Source: an uncultured Pelagibacteraceae bacterium
GTDB lineage: Bacteria > Pseudomonadota > Alphaproteobacteria > Pelagibacterales > Pelagibacteraceae
Length of the DNA stretch: 64,000 bases
NCBI GenBank assembly: GCA_902572695.1
Contig: CACGGZ010000001.1
Location: forward strand, 1 to 64,000
Direction: 5' to 3'
Numbering within the stretch: position 1 is the first letter of the stretch; every line of letters starts with the position of its first letter. Made by a program: the position numbers and the translations under genes. The notes beneath the pieces are model-generated. The model did not search any database, was not told the DNA's origin, and worked only from the letters and a program-made list of their open reading frames with translations. Below are positions 28,552-39,842 of this stretch, piece by piece.

Positions 28552-29228
28552 AAGATTTAATTACTATAGGTTTACCAAGTAAAGGGCGATTAAAAGATAA
28601 TTCAATATCATTTTTTAATAATAAAGAACTTAGAATTTTACAAACTGAAAAAGAGAGAAATTATTTCGGAAGTATTGAAAATAAACCTAATATTAAAATT
28701 ATTTTTCTTCATGCTAAAGAAATTATTCAAAGAATAGGAGATGGAACTTTAGATATTGGTATATCTGGTTTAGACCTTTTAAAAGAATCTGATAAAAATT
28801 TACAAAGTAAAATAAACGTACAAAAAAAACTAGATTTTGGTAATGCTAATTTAGTTGTGGCTGTGCCAGGAGACTGGATAGATGTGCAAACTGTAGCTGA
28901 TCTTGAAGAAGTATCATTTGATATAAGATCTAAAAGAAATGCTAGGTTAAGAGTGGCAACGAAATATCCAAATTTGACTAATGAATTTTTAACTTCTAAA
29001 GGGGTTACTCAATATAAACTTATAACAAGTCTTGGAGCTACAGAAACTTATCCTTTTATTGGATCATCTGAAATTATTACCGATATTACTTCAACAGGCA
29101 AAACTTTAGCTGATAACAATTTAAGAGTTTTAAAAGATGGATTAATTTTAAAGTCAACAGCATGTTTGTTTTCTGCAAAAAAAAAGGCTGCAAAATTGCA
29201 GCCTTTTTTAAAATCTTTGGTCGAGTGA
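28548..29228 (+). CDS. hisG: ATP phosphoribosyltransferase (short form)
   Basis: ITIGLPSKGRLKDNSISFF, DGTLDIGISGLDLL, VATKYPNLT; short HisG paired with HisZ. Confidence 0.92.
   Translation: MKDLITIGLPSKGRLKDNSISFFNNKELRILQTEKERNYFGSIENKPNIKIIFLHAKEIIQRIGDGTLDIGISGLDLLKESDKNLQSKINVQKKLDFGNANLVVAVPGDWIDVQTVADLEEVSFDIRSKRNARLRVATKYPNLTNEFLTSKGVTQYKLITSLGATETYPFIGSSEIITDITSTGKTLADNNLRVLKDGLILKSTACLFSAKKKAAKLQPFLKSLVE
29177..29209 (-). terminator. bidirectional intrinsic terminator inside the hisG 3' coding end, serving groEL
   Basis: A9-GGCTGCAA-AA-TTGCAGCC-T6; the minus-strand reading ends with nine Ts. Confidence 0.8.
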
Positions 29229-29230
29229 AC

Positions 29231-30901
<1,671 letters not shown>

Positions 30902-30906
30902 TTAAG

Positions 30907-31203
30907 CTATTTTTTTTTCTTTGAAACTCCCATAATGTCTGACTCTTTCATAATACTATATTCTTTTCCATCTATCTTGACTTCTGTACCAGACCATTTT
31001 CCAAATAAAACAATATCACCAGTTTTGACGTCCATAGGTGAAATTTTACCATTACTATCTCTTGCACCTGGGCCAACGGCTACAACTTCTCCCTCTTGTG
31101 GCTTTTCTTTTGCTGTGTCTGGGATAATTATTCCACCAGACGTTTTTTCTTCACTATCTAAAACTTTGATTAGAACACGGTCATGTAAAGGCCTAAATTT
31201 CAT
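30907..31203 (-). CDS. groES: co-chaperonin GroES
   Basis: [44 protein letters not shown]. Confidence 0.97.
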   Translation of the reverse strand: MKFRPLHDRVLIKVLDSEEKTSGGIIIPDTAKEKPQEGEVVAVGPGARDSNGKISPMDVKTGDIVLFGKWSGTEVKIDGKEYSIMKESDIMGVSKKKK

Positions 31204-31234
31204 ATGTTTTTCCTCCTATTAGTATATGCACATG

Positions 31235-31262
31235 ATATGGTGTGTGATAGTCAAATTTCAAG
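31235..31262 (-). promoter_or_regulatory. candidate heat-shock (sigma-32 type) promoter for groESL
   Basis: Minus strand CTTGAA - 14 nt - CACCATAT, close to CTTGAA / CCCCATtt; no CIRCE inverted repeat recognised. Confidence 0.55.
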
Positions 31263-31348
31263 TGCCAATTCAATAATTTAGCTAAATCTCTTAATATTGC
31301 TATATTTTATGAAGTTTTCTATAAGTTGAATTACGGGACAATTTTAAA

Positions 31349-32155
31349 TTGAAAAAAATAGAACATTTATCTGAGATTTTTAAGGACTATAACGTTTTCG
31401 TTATAGATTTGTGGGGGGTTATGCATAACGGAATATCACCTATTCCCGAAGCCTTAGAAGCGATTGAGCAATTACATAGAAACGGCAAAAAATTTATTTT
31501 TCTATCTAATGCACCCAGACCGAGCAAAGTTGTAAAAAATTTTTTAGAAAAAATGAAAATAAATAAAAAATATTTAAACAATATTCTCACATCAGGTGAA
31601 GCTGCATTAAAATCTATTAAAGAATTTAAATACGGAAAGAAATTTTTTCACTTAGGACCAGATAGGGATAGCAAACTATACAATGGTCTTGAAAATCATA
31701 GAACAACTTTAAATAATTGTGAGTATATTCTTTGTACAGGTTTATATGATGAACACATGAATGATTTAAACTTCTATTCAAAATTACTTATTAATTTTAA
31801 AGATAAAATTATGGTATGTACTAATCCAGATTTAATAGTTGATAGAGGAAATGAAACAGAATTTTGTGCAGGAAAAATAGCACAAATTTTTGAAAACCTA
31901 GGCGGTAAAGTAGTTTATTTTGGTAAACCTCACTTCAGCATTTATAATTTGATTTTAAAAAAAAATGATAAAGCATTAATGATAGGAGATAATCTACAGA
32001 CTGATATAAAAGGTGCAAATTTAATAAATCAGGACTCTATTTTCATAACAGATGGAATTCATTTGAAAGAGATCAGAGAAAGTAAAAATATTGAGAGCAT
32101 TTTCAAAAAATATGATGTTCGTCCGAAATTTATTCAAAACAAATTACAGTGGTGA
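31349..32155 (+). CDS. HAD-superfamily hydrolase, class IIA (NagD-like), TTG start
   Basis: VFVIDLWGVMHNGISPIPEALEAI, FLSNAPRPS, MIGDNLQTDIKGA. Confidence 0.85.
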   Translation: MKKIEHLSEIFKDYNVFVIDLWGVMHNGISPIPEALEAIEQLHRNGKKFIFLSNAPRPSKVVKNFLEKMKINKKYLNNILTSGEAALKSIKEFKYGKKFFHLGPDRDSKLYNGLENHRTTLNNCEYILCTGLYDEHMNDLNFYSKLLINFKDKIMVCTNPDLIVDRGNETEFCAGKIAQIFENLGGKVVYFGKPHFSIYNLILKKNDKALMIGDNLQTDIKGANLINQDSIFITDGIHLKEIRESKNIESIFKKYDVRPKFIQNKLQW

Positions 32156-32156
32156 A

Positions 32157-33068
32157 ATGAAAATATTTAATAATTTTACACTTCCAAACAATTATAAACA
32201 TTGTGCTTTGGCGATCGGTAATTTTGATGGTGTACACAAAGGCCATAAAAAAGTACTAAATGAAAGTAAAATTCTAGCAAAGAAAAATAATTTAAAGTTT
32301 GGAGTGATGACCTTTGAACCAATTCCATATATTTACTTTACAAAGAAAAAAAATTACAGAATAAATTCCTTAAGTCAAAAAATTAAGTTTCTCAAGAATC
32401 AAAAATTGGATTTTTTAATTATTAAAAAGTTTGATAAAAAATTTAGAAATTTGGGTTACCGTGATTTTTTACAAAAAATTATTCAAAAAAGAATTAATAC
32501 AAAATATATTTTTGTTAGTAAGAATTTTAAATTTGGAAAAAATAGATTGGGAAATACAGTTAAGATGAAAAAACTAGAAAAAGAATTTAAATTTAGTACT
32601 CTTGTAACAGAACCTTTCAAATTAAAAAATAAAATTATATCTTCTACTAAAATTAGAAAACTTATATCGCAGGGAGAAATAAAAAAAGTTGAAAAATATT
32701 TAGGAAGAAAATGGGAAGTAGAAGGTAGGGTGTTAAGAGGTTTTCGAAGAGGTAGAAAAATTGGTTTCCCGACGTGTAATATTGATTTAAAAAATTATAT
32801 TATTCCTAAAAATGGAGTTTATGCCGTGAATGTCTCATGTGAAAAAGTCTTTAATAAAAGAAATGGTATTGCAAACATCGGATATAGGCCGACATTTAAT
32901 GGTAAAAATTTGTTATTAGAGGTAAATATATTTGGGATAAATAAAAATTTGTACGATAAAAAAATACAAATTGAATTTAAAGACTTTATAAGACCAGAAA
33001 AAAAATTTAAAAATGTAAGTGAATTAAAAAAACAAATAAAATTAGATATAAAAAAATCAAAAAAATAA
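32157..33068 (+). CDS. ribF: bifunctional riboflavin kinase / FAD synthetase
   Basis: ALAIGNFDGVHKGHKKVL, RVLRGFRRGRKIGFPTCNI, NGIANIGYRPTF; start adjusted from 32091. Confidence 0.92.
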   Translation: MKIFNNFTLPNNYKHCALAIGNFDGVHKGHKKVLNESKILAKKNNLKFGVMTFEPIPYIYFTKKKNYRINSLSQKIKFLKNQKLDFLIIKKFDKKFRNLGYRDFLQKIIQKRINTKYIFVSKNFKFGKNRLGNTVKMKKLEKEFKFSTLVTEPFKLKNKIISSTKIRKLISQGEIKKVEKYLGRKWEVEGRVLRGFRRGRKIGFPTCNIDLKNYIIPKNGVYAVNVSCEKVFNKRNGIANIGYRPTFNGKNLLLEVNIFGINKNLYDKKIQIEFKDFIRPEKKFKNVSELKKQIKLDIKKSKK

Positions 33069-35809
33069 TGTCAAAAGATACTGTTCAATTACCAAAAACA
33101 TCATTTTCAATGAAAGCAAATTTGCCTAATAAGGAACCTGAGATAATTAAAAGATGGGAAAGAAACGACCTCTATAAAAAGATAAGAAAAAAGTCTAAAG
33201 GTAAAGAAAAATTTATTCTTCATGATGGCCCGCCTTACGCAAATGGCCATATACATATGGGCACTGCGTTAAATAAAATTTTAAAAGATATGGTTACCCG
33301 ATTTCAGCAAATGAACGGAAAAGATTCAATTTATGTTCCCGGCTGGGATTGTCACGGATTACCCATTGAATGGAAAATTGAGGAGCTTTATAAAAAAAAT
33401 AAGAAGAATAAAGACGAAATTCCAATTAAAATATTTAGAAAAGAGTGTAGGGATTTTGCAAAAAAATGGATAGATGTTCACGTTGATGAATTTAAAAGGT
33501 TGGGAGTAACTGGTGATTTTGACAACTATTATTCTACGATGAGTTTTACTGCAGAGGCTCAGATTGTGAGAGAGCTTGGTAAATTTTTATTAGATGGCAG
33601 TTTATACCAAGGTTTTAAGCCTGTACTCTGGTCCACAGTCGAAAAAACTGCTTTAGCCGACGCTGAAGTTGAATACAAAGATCATACTTCAAATACTATT
33701 TATACTTCATTTAGAGTGGTTGAAAGTCCTAAAAACTTTCTAGGTGATTGCAGCATAGTTATTTGGACAACAACACCATGGACAATCCCTGCAAATAGAG
33801 CTTTAGCTTATAATTCAGATATTCAATATTCTGTAATTGAGATTAATTCGAATAATAGTTTTGACTCAAAAAAAATTGTTGTTGCTAGCGAGCTTAGCGA
33901 GGATTTATTGAAAAGATGCGAGATTAAAAAATTTACAATTTTAAAAAATTTTAAGGGAATAGATTTTAAAGGAACAATATGCAGTCATCCTTTAAAAAGA
34001 TTAGGTTTTAATCAAAAAATTCCAATGTTAGATGCGTCATTTGTCAATCTGGAGCAAGGAACTGGTATTGTACATTGTGCACCTAGCCATGGACCCGATG
34101 ACTTTAATTTATGTTTAAAAAATAATATTCAGTCAAATTATACTGTAGATAATTCTGGTTATTACACAGATGAAATTCCACACTTTAACAAAGTACATAT
34201 TTTTAAAGCAGACAAACTTGTGATAGATGAGTTAAAAAAAGAAAAAAAATTGTTACAAAGCGATATACTAAATCATAGTTACCCTCATTCTTGGCGATCA
34301 AAAGCGCCACTAATTTATAGAGCTACACCACAATGGTTTATATCAATGGAAAAAAATTCGTTAAGAAAAAAAGCGCTTAAATCAATTCAGGAAACATCTT
34401 TTTTTCCACCTAAAGGTAAAGAAAGATTATTATCAATGATTGAGGGAAGGCCAGACTGGTGCGTTTCGAGACAAAGAGTTTGGGGTGTGCCGTTACCAAT
34501 ATTTCTGAATAAAAAAACAAAAGAGCCTTTGAAAGATCAAAAGGTTATAGAAAGAATAGCTCAAATTTACGAAAAAGAAGGATCTGATTGTTGGTTTACA
34601 GACAAATCAAAGAAATTTTTAGGAGAAGACTACAATGAAAATGATTTTGAAAAATTAAATGACATCGTTGAAGTATGGTTTGATAGTGGCTCAACACATA
34701 GTTTCGTTCTTGAAAAAAGAGATGATTTAAAGTGGCCAGCAGATATGTATTTAGAAGGTTCAGATCAACACAGGGGCTGGTTTCACTCTTCCTTATTGCA
34801 ATCTTGTGGAACGAGAGGCAAAGCACCTTTTAAAAGCATCCTGTCCCACGGATTTGTAGTCGATGGAAAAGGTTTAAAAATGTCAAAATCTGCTGGAAAC
34901 GTTATTTCTCCCGACGATATATTAAAAAATTATGGTGCAGATATTTTAAGAGTTTGGGTTGCATCCTCTGATTATGGAGAAGATCTAAGGATAGATAAAT
35001 CTATCCTATCTCAACACGCAGAGTCTTATAGAAAAATTAGAAATACTTTTAGATTTATATTGGGTAATATTAAAGATGATTTCAAAAAACAAAATTATAA
35101 TGAAGTCAACGTAAAAGAGCTACCAGAGCTTGAACAATTTATTTTACACAAAATTTTTAAGATTAATAAGTCGGTCAAATATAATTTGGAAAATTACACT
35201 TTCCACAAATTATATAAAGAGTTGTTAAATTTTTGTTCTCTCGATTTATCATCATTTTATTTTGATATAAGAAAGGACGTTTTATACTGCGATGATATAA
35301 ATTCAAAAAAAAGGAAAGACTGCATTAAAACTTTAAATATACTACTTGATTGTTTATTAAAATGGTTTGCACCAATTTTGGTTTTTACAACTGAGGAAAT
35401 TTACAGTTTGATTACTAAATCTGAAGAGAGTATTCACGAGTCATCATTTAATGAAATACCAAAAGTATGGAACAATAATGATCTGAATGAAAAATGGGAA
35501 CAACTTTATAAAATTAAGCAAGATGCAAATATTGCAATTGAAGAAAAAAGATCAAAAAAAGAGATTGGATCAAGTTTAGAGGCAGAATTAGAAATTTATA
35601 CTAATAGTTATAATTTTAAATTAATGAATGAGCTTGATTTAGCAGAGTATTTTATTACCTCAAAAGCTAAAAAATTTAAAAACCAAAACGATAAAGGAGA
35701 AACAAAAATTATTGTGAAAAAAACATCAGGAGTAAAATGTAATAGATGTTGGAAAATAGTTGAAAAAAATTGTATCCGATGTGACTCTATAATTAAAACA
35801 TCTAAGTAA
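33068..35809 (+). CDS. ileS: isoleucyl-tRNA synthetase
   Basis: DGPPYANGHIHMGTALNKILKD, KMSKSAGNVISPDD, C-terminal Cys zinc motif. Confidence 0.96.
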   Translation: MSKDTVQLPKTSFSMKANLPNKEPEIIKRWERNDLYKKIRKKSKGKEKFILHDGPPYANGHIHMGTALNKILKDMVTRFQQMNGKDSIYVPGWDCHGLPIEWKIEELYKKNKKNKDEIPIKIFRKECRDFAKKWIDVHVDEFKRLGVTGDFDNYYSTMSFTAEAQIVRELGKFLLDGSLYQGFKPVLWSTVEKTALADAEVEYKDHTSNTIYTSFRVVESPKNFLGDCSIVIWTTTPWTIPANRALAYNSDIQYSVIEINSNNSFDSKKIVVASELSEDLLKRCEIKKFTILKNFKGIDFKGTICSHPLKRLGFNQKIPMLDASFVNLEQGTGIVHCAPSHGPDDFNLCLKNNIQSNYTVDNSGYYTDEIPHFNKVHIFKADKLVIDELKKEKKLLQSDILNHSYPHSWRSKAPLIYRATPQWFISMEKNSLRKKALKSIQETSFFPPKGKERLLSMIEGRPDWCVSRQRVWGVPLPIFLNKKTKEPLKDQKVIERIAQIYEKEGSDCWFTDKSKKFLGEDYNENDFEKLNDIVEVWFDSGSTHSFVLEKRDDLKWPADMYLEGSDQHRGWFHSSLLQSCGTRGKAPFKSILSHGFVVDGKGLKMSKSAGNVISPDDILKNYGADILRVWVASSDYGEDLRIDKSILSQHAESYRKIRNTFRFILGNIKDDFKKQNYNEVNVKELPELEQFILHKIFKINKSVKYNLENYTFHKLYKELLNFCSLDLSSFYFDIRKDVLYCDDINSKKRKDCIKTLNILLDCLLKWFAPILVFTTEEIYSLITKSEESIHESSFNEIPKVWNNNDLNEKWEQLYKIKQDANIAIEEKRSKKEIGSSLEAELEIYTNSYNFKLMNELDLAEYFITSKAKKFKNQNDKGETKIIVKKTSGVKCNRCWKIVEKNCIRCDSIIKTSK

Positions 35810-35810
35810 C

Positions 35811-36314
35811 ATGATAACAAAAGTTGAAAAAGAAAAACTTAGCTTAAAAAATATTCTAAAAAAAAATCTATTTACACTAGGTATAATTTCCTTCTGCTTT
35901 TTAGTAGACAGATTCACTAAAATTAAGATTTTAAAATTAAACCCCGATATAAACAAAATATTTTTAAATGATTTTATTAATATCGATCTTGTTTGGAATA
36001 CAGGAATAGGATTTGGTTTATTAAGCCTTGACTCGAATTTTTTTTATCATTTTATCAGCTTATTAATTTTTGTAATTATCTTATTTATTTTATTTTTAAT
36101 GATAAAATCAAATAGTCTTGAAAAATATTCTTACGCGATAATAATTGGTGGAGCCGTTGGAAATTTTTACGATAGACTGGTATATTTTGCTGTTCCAGAC
36201 TTTATAGACTTGCATTATAAAGATTTTCATTGGTTTACATTTAATTTTGCTGATATATTTATCACTTTAGGAGTAATTTTAATTTTAATAAATGAAATAT
36301 TGTTAAAAAAATGA
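35811..36314 (+). CDS. lspA: lipoprotein signal peptidase
   Basis: NTGIGFGLLS and GGAVGNFYDRL motifs, four TM segments. Confidence 0.9.
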   Translation: MITKVEKEKLSLKNILKKNLFTLGIISFCFLVDRFTKIKILKLNPDINKIFLNDFINIDLVWNTGIGFGLLSLDSNFFYHFISLLIFVIILFILFLMIKSNSLEKYSYAIIIGGAVGNFYDRLVYFAVPDFIDLHYKDFHWFTFNFADIFITLGVILILINEILLKK

Positions 36315-36610
36315 TTAATCAAAAAATTATAATTTTTTTACTTTTAGTTTTTCTAGGTGCGTGTGAAAGTTTTAAAACTGCAGGAAAAGTTTTAAGAAAT
36401 GAAAAAATAAGTAATACAGATGAATTTCTAGTGCAAAAGAAAACACCTTTAATTGAACCTCCAAATTTAAATGAAATTCCTGTTCCTGATTCAATTAAAA
36501 AAGCAGAGCAAAACACAAAAAAAAATCTTGGGGAATTAAAAATACAATCCAAAATCAAAAAAGATATCTCTGATGTTGAAAAGGCTATTTTGAATGAAAT
36601 TAGAAAATAG
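36311..36610 (+). CDS. small lipoprotein (DUF3035-like)
   Basis: Lipobox LLVFLGAC, TDEFLVQKKTPLIEPPNLNEIP pattern. Confidence 0.7.
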   Translation: MINQKIIIFLLLVFLGACESFKTAGKVLRNEKISNTDEFLVQKKTPLIEPPNLNEIPVPDSIKKAEQNTKKNLGELKIQSKIKKDISDVEKAILNEIRK

Positions 36611-37799
36611 TAATATTTCTTCAAATAATTTTTTTTTTGGGAATAATTTATTACAGAAAAAAAATATTAATTTTATAAAAAATAAACTTAAATTATACAA
36701 AAATAGTATTAATAAAAAAGAAAATTTTTTTAATCTTTTTAAAAAGAATATTAATATAAAAAAAAATAAATTTAAAAAATATCAAAAATTTAATCAAATA
36801 TACATTATAGGCATGGGTGGATCTATTTTGGGATCAGAGGCAATTTATAATTTTTTAAATTTTAAAATCAAAAAGAAAGTCAAATTTATTAATAATTTAG
36901 ATAAAAACTATTTAGTTAAATTAAAAAAACAATTCTCAAAAAAAACTTTATTTATTCTAATTTCAAAGTCAGGTAATACTCTTGAGACATTAACTAATAT
37001 TAACTTTTTTGCCAAATATATAAATAAAAATAATTCAATTATAATTACAGAAAATAAAAATAATTCTTTACAAAATTTCTCAAAAGATAAAAACATTTTA
37101 TTCATAGAGCATAAACCTTTTTTCGGTGGCAGGTTCTCTGTTTTAAGTGAAGTTGGCATCGTACCTTGCATATTGTTTAATTTGAATGTAAGTAATTTTA
37201 AAAAAAACGCTCAAGACTATTTTGCAAAGAAAAAAATGAGCTATCTTATTAAAAACGCAAATAGCATGAGTGAAATTTACAGAAACAAAAAAATAAATTC
37301 AATTGTATTATTAAATTACGTGCCTGAGTTAGAAAAGTTTTTGTTTTGGTTGCAGCAGTTACTCTCTGAAAGTTTAGGAAAAAAAGGACGAGGTCTTTTA
37401 CCAGTGGTTTCAAATGCACCTAAAGATCATCATAGTTTGCTACAACTTTATCTTGATGGGCCAAAAGATAAAATTTTTTACATTTTTGAGAGCAAGAGAA
37501 AAAAAATCTCGGACTTAAAAATTAATTCATTCAATAAAACGGCTAGTTATTTAAATAAAAAAAATTATCACCAAATAATTGAATCACAAAAAAAAGCGAT
37601 AATACAAACATTTAAAAACAAAAAAATTAGATTTAGAAGTTTTGTTTTAAAAAAACATAATGAGCAAACTTTAGGTGAGTTATTTTGCTATTTTATATTA
37701 GAAACTATTTTAATAGGAAATTTAGCCCACATAAACCCATATAGCCAACCAGCCGTTGAGCAAGTTAAAATAAAGACTAGAAGAATTTTAATTAAGTAA
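36594..37799 (+). CDS. pgi: glucose-6-phosphate isomerase (short, divergent)
   Basis: IIGMGGSILGSEAIY, LISKSGNTLETLTN, SIS-domain isomerase. Confidence 0.82.
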   Translation: MKLENSNISSNNFFFGNNLLQKKNINFIKNKLKLYKNSINKKENFFNLFKKNINIKKNKFKKYQKFNQIYIIGMGGSILGSEAIYNFLNFKIKKKVKFINNLDKNYLVKLKKQFSKKTLFILISKSGNTLETLTNINFFAKYINKNNSIIITENKNNSLQNFSKDKNILFIEHKPFFGGRFSVLSEVGIVPCILFNLNVSNFKKNAQDYFAKKKMSYLIKNANSMSEIYRNKKINSIVLLNYVPELEKFLFWLQQLLSESLGKKGRGLLPVVSNAPKDHHSLLQLYLDGPKDKIFYIFESKRKKISDLKINSFNKTASYLNKKNYHQIIESQKKAIIQTFKNKKIRFRSFVLKKHNEQTLGELFCYFILETILIGNLAHINPYSQPAVEQVKIKTRRILIK

Positions 37800-38372
37800 A
37801 GTGCAATATAAAATTTTAGACCTTCCAAATCTGCGCTGCGCGTAAATTTTTATAAATTTGTCCAAATTTTCTTTTGTTTTATTTTCTCTGTGAAGAATTA
37901 AAAGATTATTTTGCTTTAAGATATTATTTCCTTGAAGGCATCTGAATATATTTTTGTAGTCTTGGTTTATGAAGGGGGGGTCCAAAAAAACTATATCATA
38001 ACTAACTTTGGTCAAATTTTTTTCAAAAAATTGATTTATATCTATATTAAAAATTTCACATTTCTTAATTAGATCGAGTTGTGTTAGATTTTTTTTTAAC
38101 AAATTAAAAATATTCCTATCTTTTTCAATAAAAGTAACGTGACTTGCCCCATGCGAGAGACATTCGATACCAAAAGAACCTGTTCCCGAAAATAAGTCTA
38201 AGATATTTGCATCAATCAATTTTATGTTAAATTTATTAGAATTAATAACTGTGTTAAATATACTTTGTTTTACGATCTCTTTGAGCGGGCGAGTGATTTT
38301 GTTATTTGAAAAAATTAATTTTTTTCCTTTTAGATTTCCACCACAAATCCTCATTTTTTTATTACTCTCCAT
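37788..38372 (-). CDS. rsmD: 16S rRNA (guanine966-N2)-methyltransferase
   Basis: MRICGGNLKGKKLIF, ILDLFSGTGSFGIECLSHGA, VFLDPPF. Confidence 0.9.
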   Translation of the reverse strand: MESNKKMRICGGNLKGKKLIFSNNKITRPLKEIVKQSIFNTVINSNKFNIKLIDANILDLFSGTGSFGIECLSHGASHVTFIEKDRNIFNLLKKNLTQLDLIKKCEIFNIDINQFFEKNLTKVSYDIVFLDPPFINQDYKNIFRCLQGNNILKQNNLLILHRENKTKENLDKFIKIYAQRRFGRSKILYCTLLN

Positions 38373-39613
38373 CCTATATCTCGTCTAAAAAAACCATGCT
38401 CCCATTTAATTTCTTTAATTTTTTTTATTATATTAAACCTAATGGTTTTAAAAGATGATCCTAATCCAACGAAATTAAGCACTCTTCCGCCATCTGAAAC
38501 TATTTTATTGCCATTTGTTTTGGTTCCAGCGTGAAATAAATAAAAATTTTTACTTTTTGAAATTTGTTTTAGGTTATTTATCTCAAATCCTTTTTTAAAA
38601 CTATTTGGATATCCTTTTGAACATAAAACTATTGTTAAGGCTTTAGATTTTTTCCAATTAATATTAATTTTATTTAATTTATTTTTACAGGAGTTATAAA
38701 TTATATTAAATAAATCAGTTTTGACTCTAGGTAATATTACCTGACATTCAGGGTCTCCCATTCGCACATTAAACTCAACTAAATAAGGATTGTTTTTTTT
38801 TATCATTAATCCAACATATAAAAAACCAGTGAATGAAGATTTTTTCTTTAAAAATTTTATGGTTGGTATTACAATTCTTTTTAAAATCTTTCTCTCCAAA
38901 TCATGACTCATTAATCTTGCAGGTGAGTAAGCTCCCATTCCACCGGTGTTTGGCCCAGTATCTTTTAGACCTACTCTTTTATGATCTTGAGCAGAACCAA
39001 AAAATTTAAAGCTTTTTTTATCTACTACAAGAAAATAACTGAGCTCTTCACCCTCAAGAAATTCTTCGATGACTACCTTTTTTGAATTTTTAAATTTTCC
39101 ATTTAAAATTTCTTTAGAAAATACTAAAGCTTTTTTTTTAGTTTTACATACCGAGACACCTTTTCCACTTGCCAACCCATCTGCTTTAATAACAATTGGG
39201 AGATTACACTCTTTTATATATTTTTTTACTTGTTGAAAATTTGTGCAAATTTTAAAATTAGCTGTTGGAATACTCAGTTTTCTACAAATTTTTTTTACAA
39301 AAGCTTTAGACCCCTCAAGTTTTGCTGCGTATTTATTAGGGCCAAAAACTAAAATCCTATTTTTCCTTAAGAAATCCGTTAGACCCATCACAAGTGGGAG
39401 TTCAGGGCCTATTATGACTAATTTAATTTTTAGTAGTTTAATAACATTTAAAAGACTTTTAAAGTTTAAGTAGTTGATATCTAAATTATTTGCAATCTGA
39501 GCAGTTCCAGCATTTCCTGGGAAGCAAAAAATATTACTTATTTTTTTTGACTCTGATAATTTTTGGCATAAAGCATGCTCTCTACCACCACTACCTATAA
39601 TTGCAATATTCAT
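38351..39613 (-). CDS. purD: phosphoribosylamine-glycine ligase
   Basis: MNIAIIGSGGREHALCQKL, GPNTGGMGAYSPA, FNVRMGDPECQVIL; start adjusted from 39706. Confidence 0.94.
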   Translation of the reverse strand: MNIAIIGSGGREHALCQKLSESKKISNIFCFPGNAGTAQIANNLDINYLNFKSLLNVIKLLKIKLVIIGPELPLVMGLTDFLRKNRILVFGPNKYAAKLEGSKAFVKKICRKLSIPTANFKICTNFQQVKKYIKECNLPIVIKADGLASGKGVSVCKTKKKALVFSKEILNGKFKNSKKVVIEEFLEGEELSYFLVVDKKSFKFFGSAQDHKRVGLKDTGPNTGGMGAYSPARLMSHDLERKILKRIVIPTIKFLKKKSSFTGFLYVGLMIKKNNPYLVEFNVRMGDPECQVILPRVKTDLFNIIYNSCKNKLNKININWKKSKALTIVLCSKGYPNSFKKGFEINNLKQISKSKNFYLFHAGTKTNGNKIVSDGGRVLNFVGLGSSFKTIRFNIIKKIKEIKWEHGFFRRDIGWRVIKK

Positions 39614-39641
39614 ATAAGTTAATTTAATATATATTACTCTT

Positions 39642-39842
39642 ATGAGCGAAATAAAAGCTAAATTGAAATTTAAACAAAACCATTTTGAAATTATTGAAGA
39701 AGGCAACTATGTCAATTGTGCTGTGTCTAAAAAAAAAATTCTTTTAAAAGACCTAAGGTATTGGAATGTAGAACTACAAGAAGCATATTTTTCACCAATA
39801 GAGGTTAATGTTAGATACCGAAAACTTAAGAAGTTAGATTAA
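39642..39842 (+). CDS. DUF2093-like protein
   Basis: 66 aa, GNYVNCAVSKKKILLKDLRYWNVELQEAYFSPIEV. Confidence 0.75.
   Translation: MSEIKAKLKFKQNHFEIIEEGNYVNCAVSKKKILLKDLRYWNVELQEAYFSPIEVNVRYRKLKKLD

Noticed and set aside
30935-31222. Plus-strand ORF opposite groES
   Set aside because: Complete antisense of a highly conserved gene; no independent support
31200-31350. CIRCE element upstream of groES
   Set aside because: No TTAGCACTC/GAGTGCTAA inverted repeat visible
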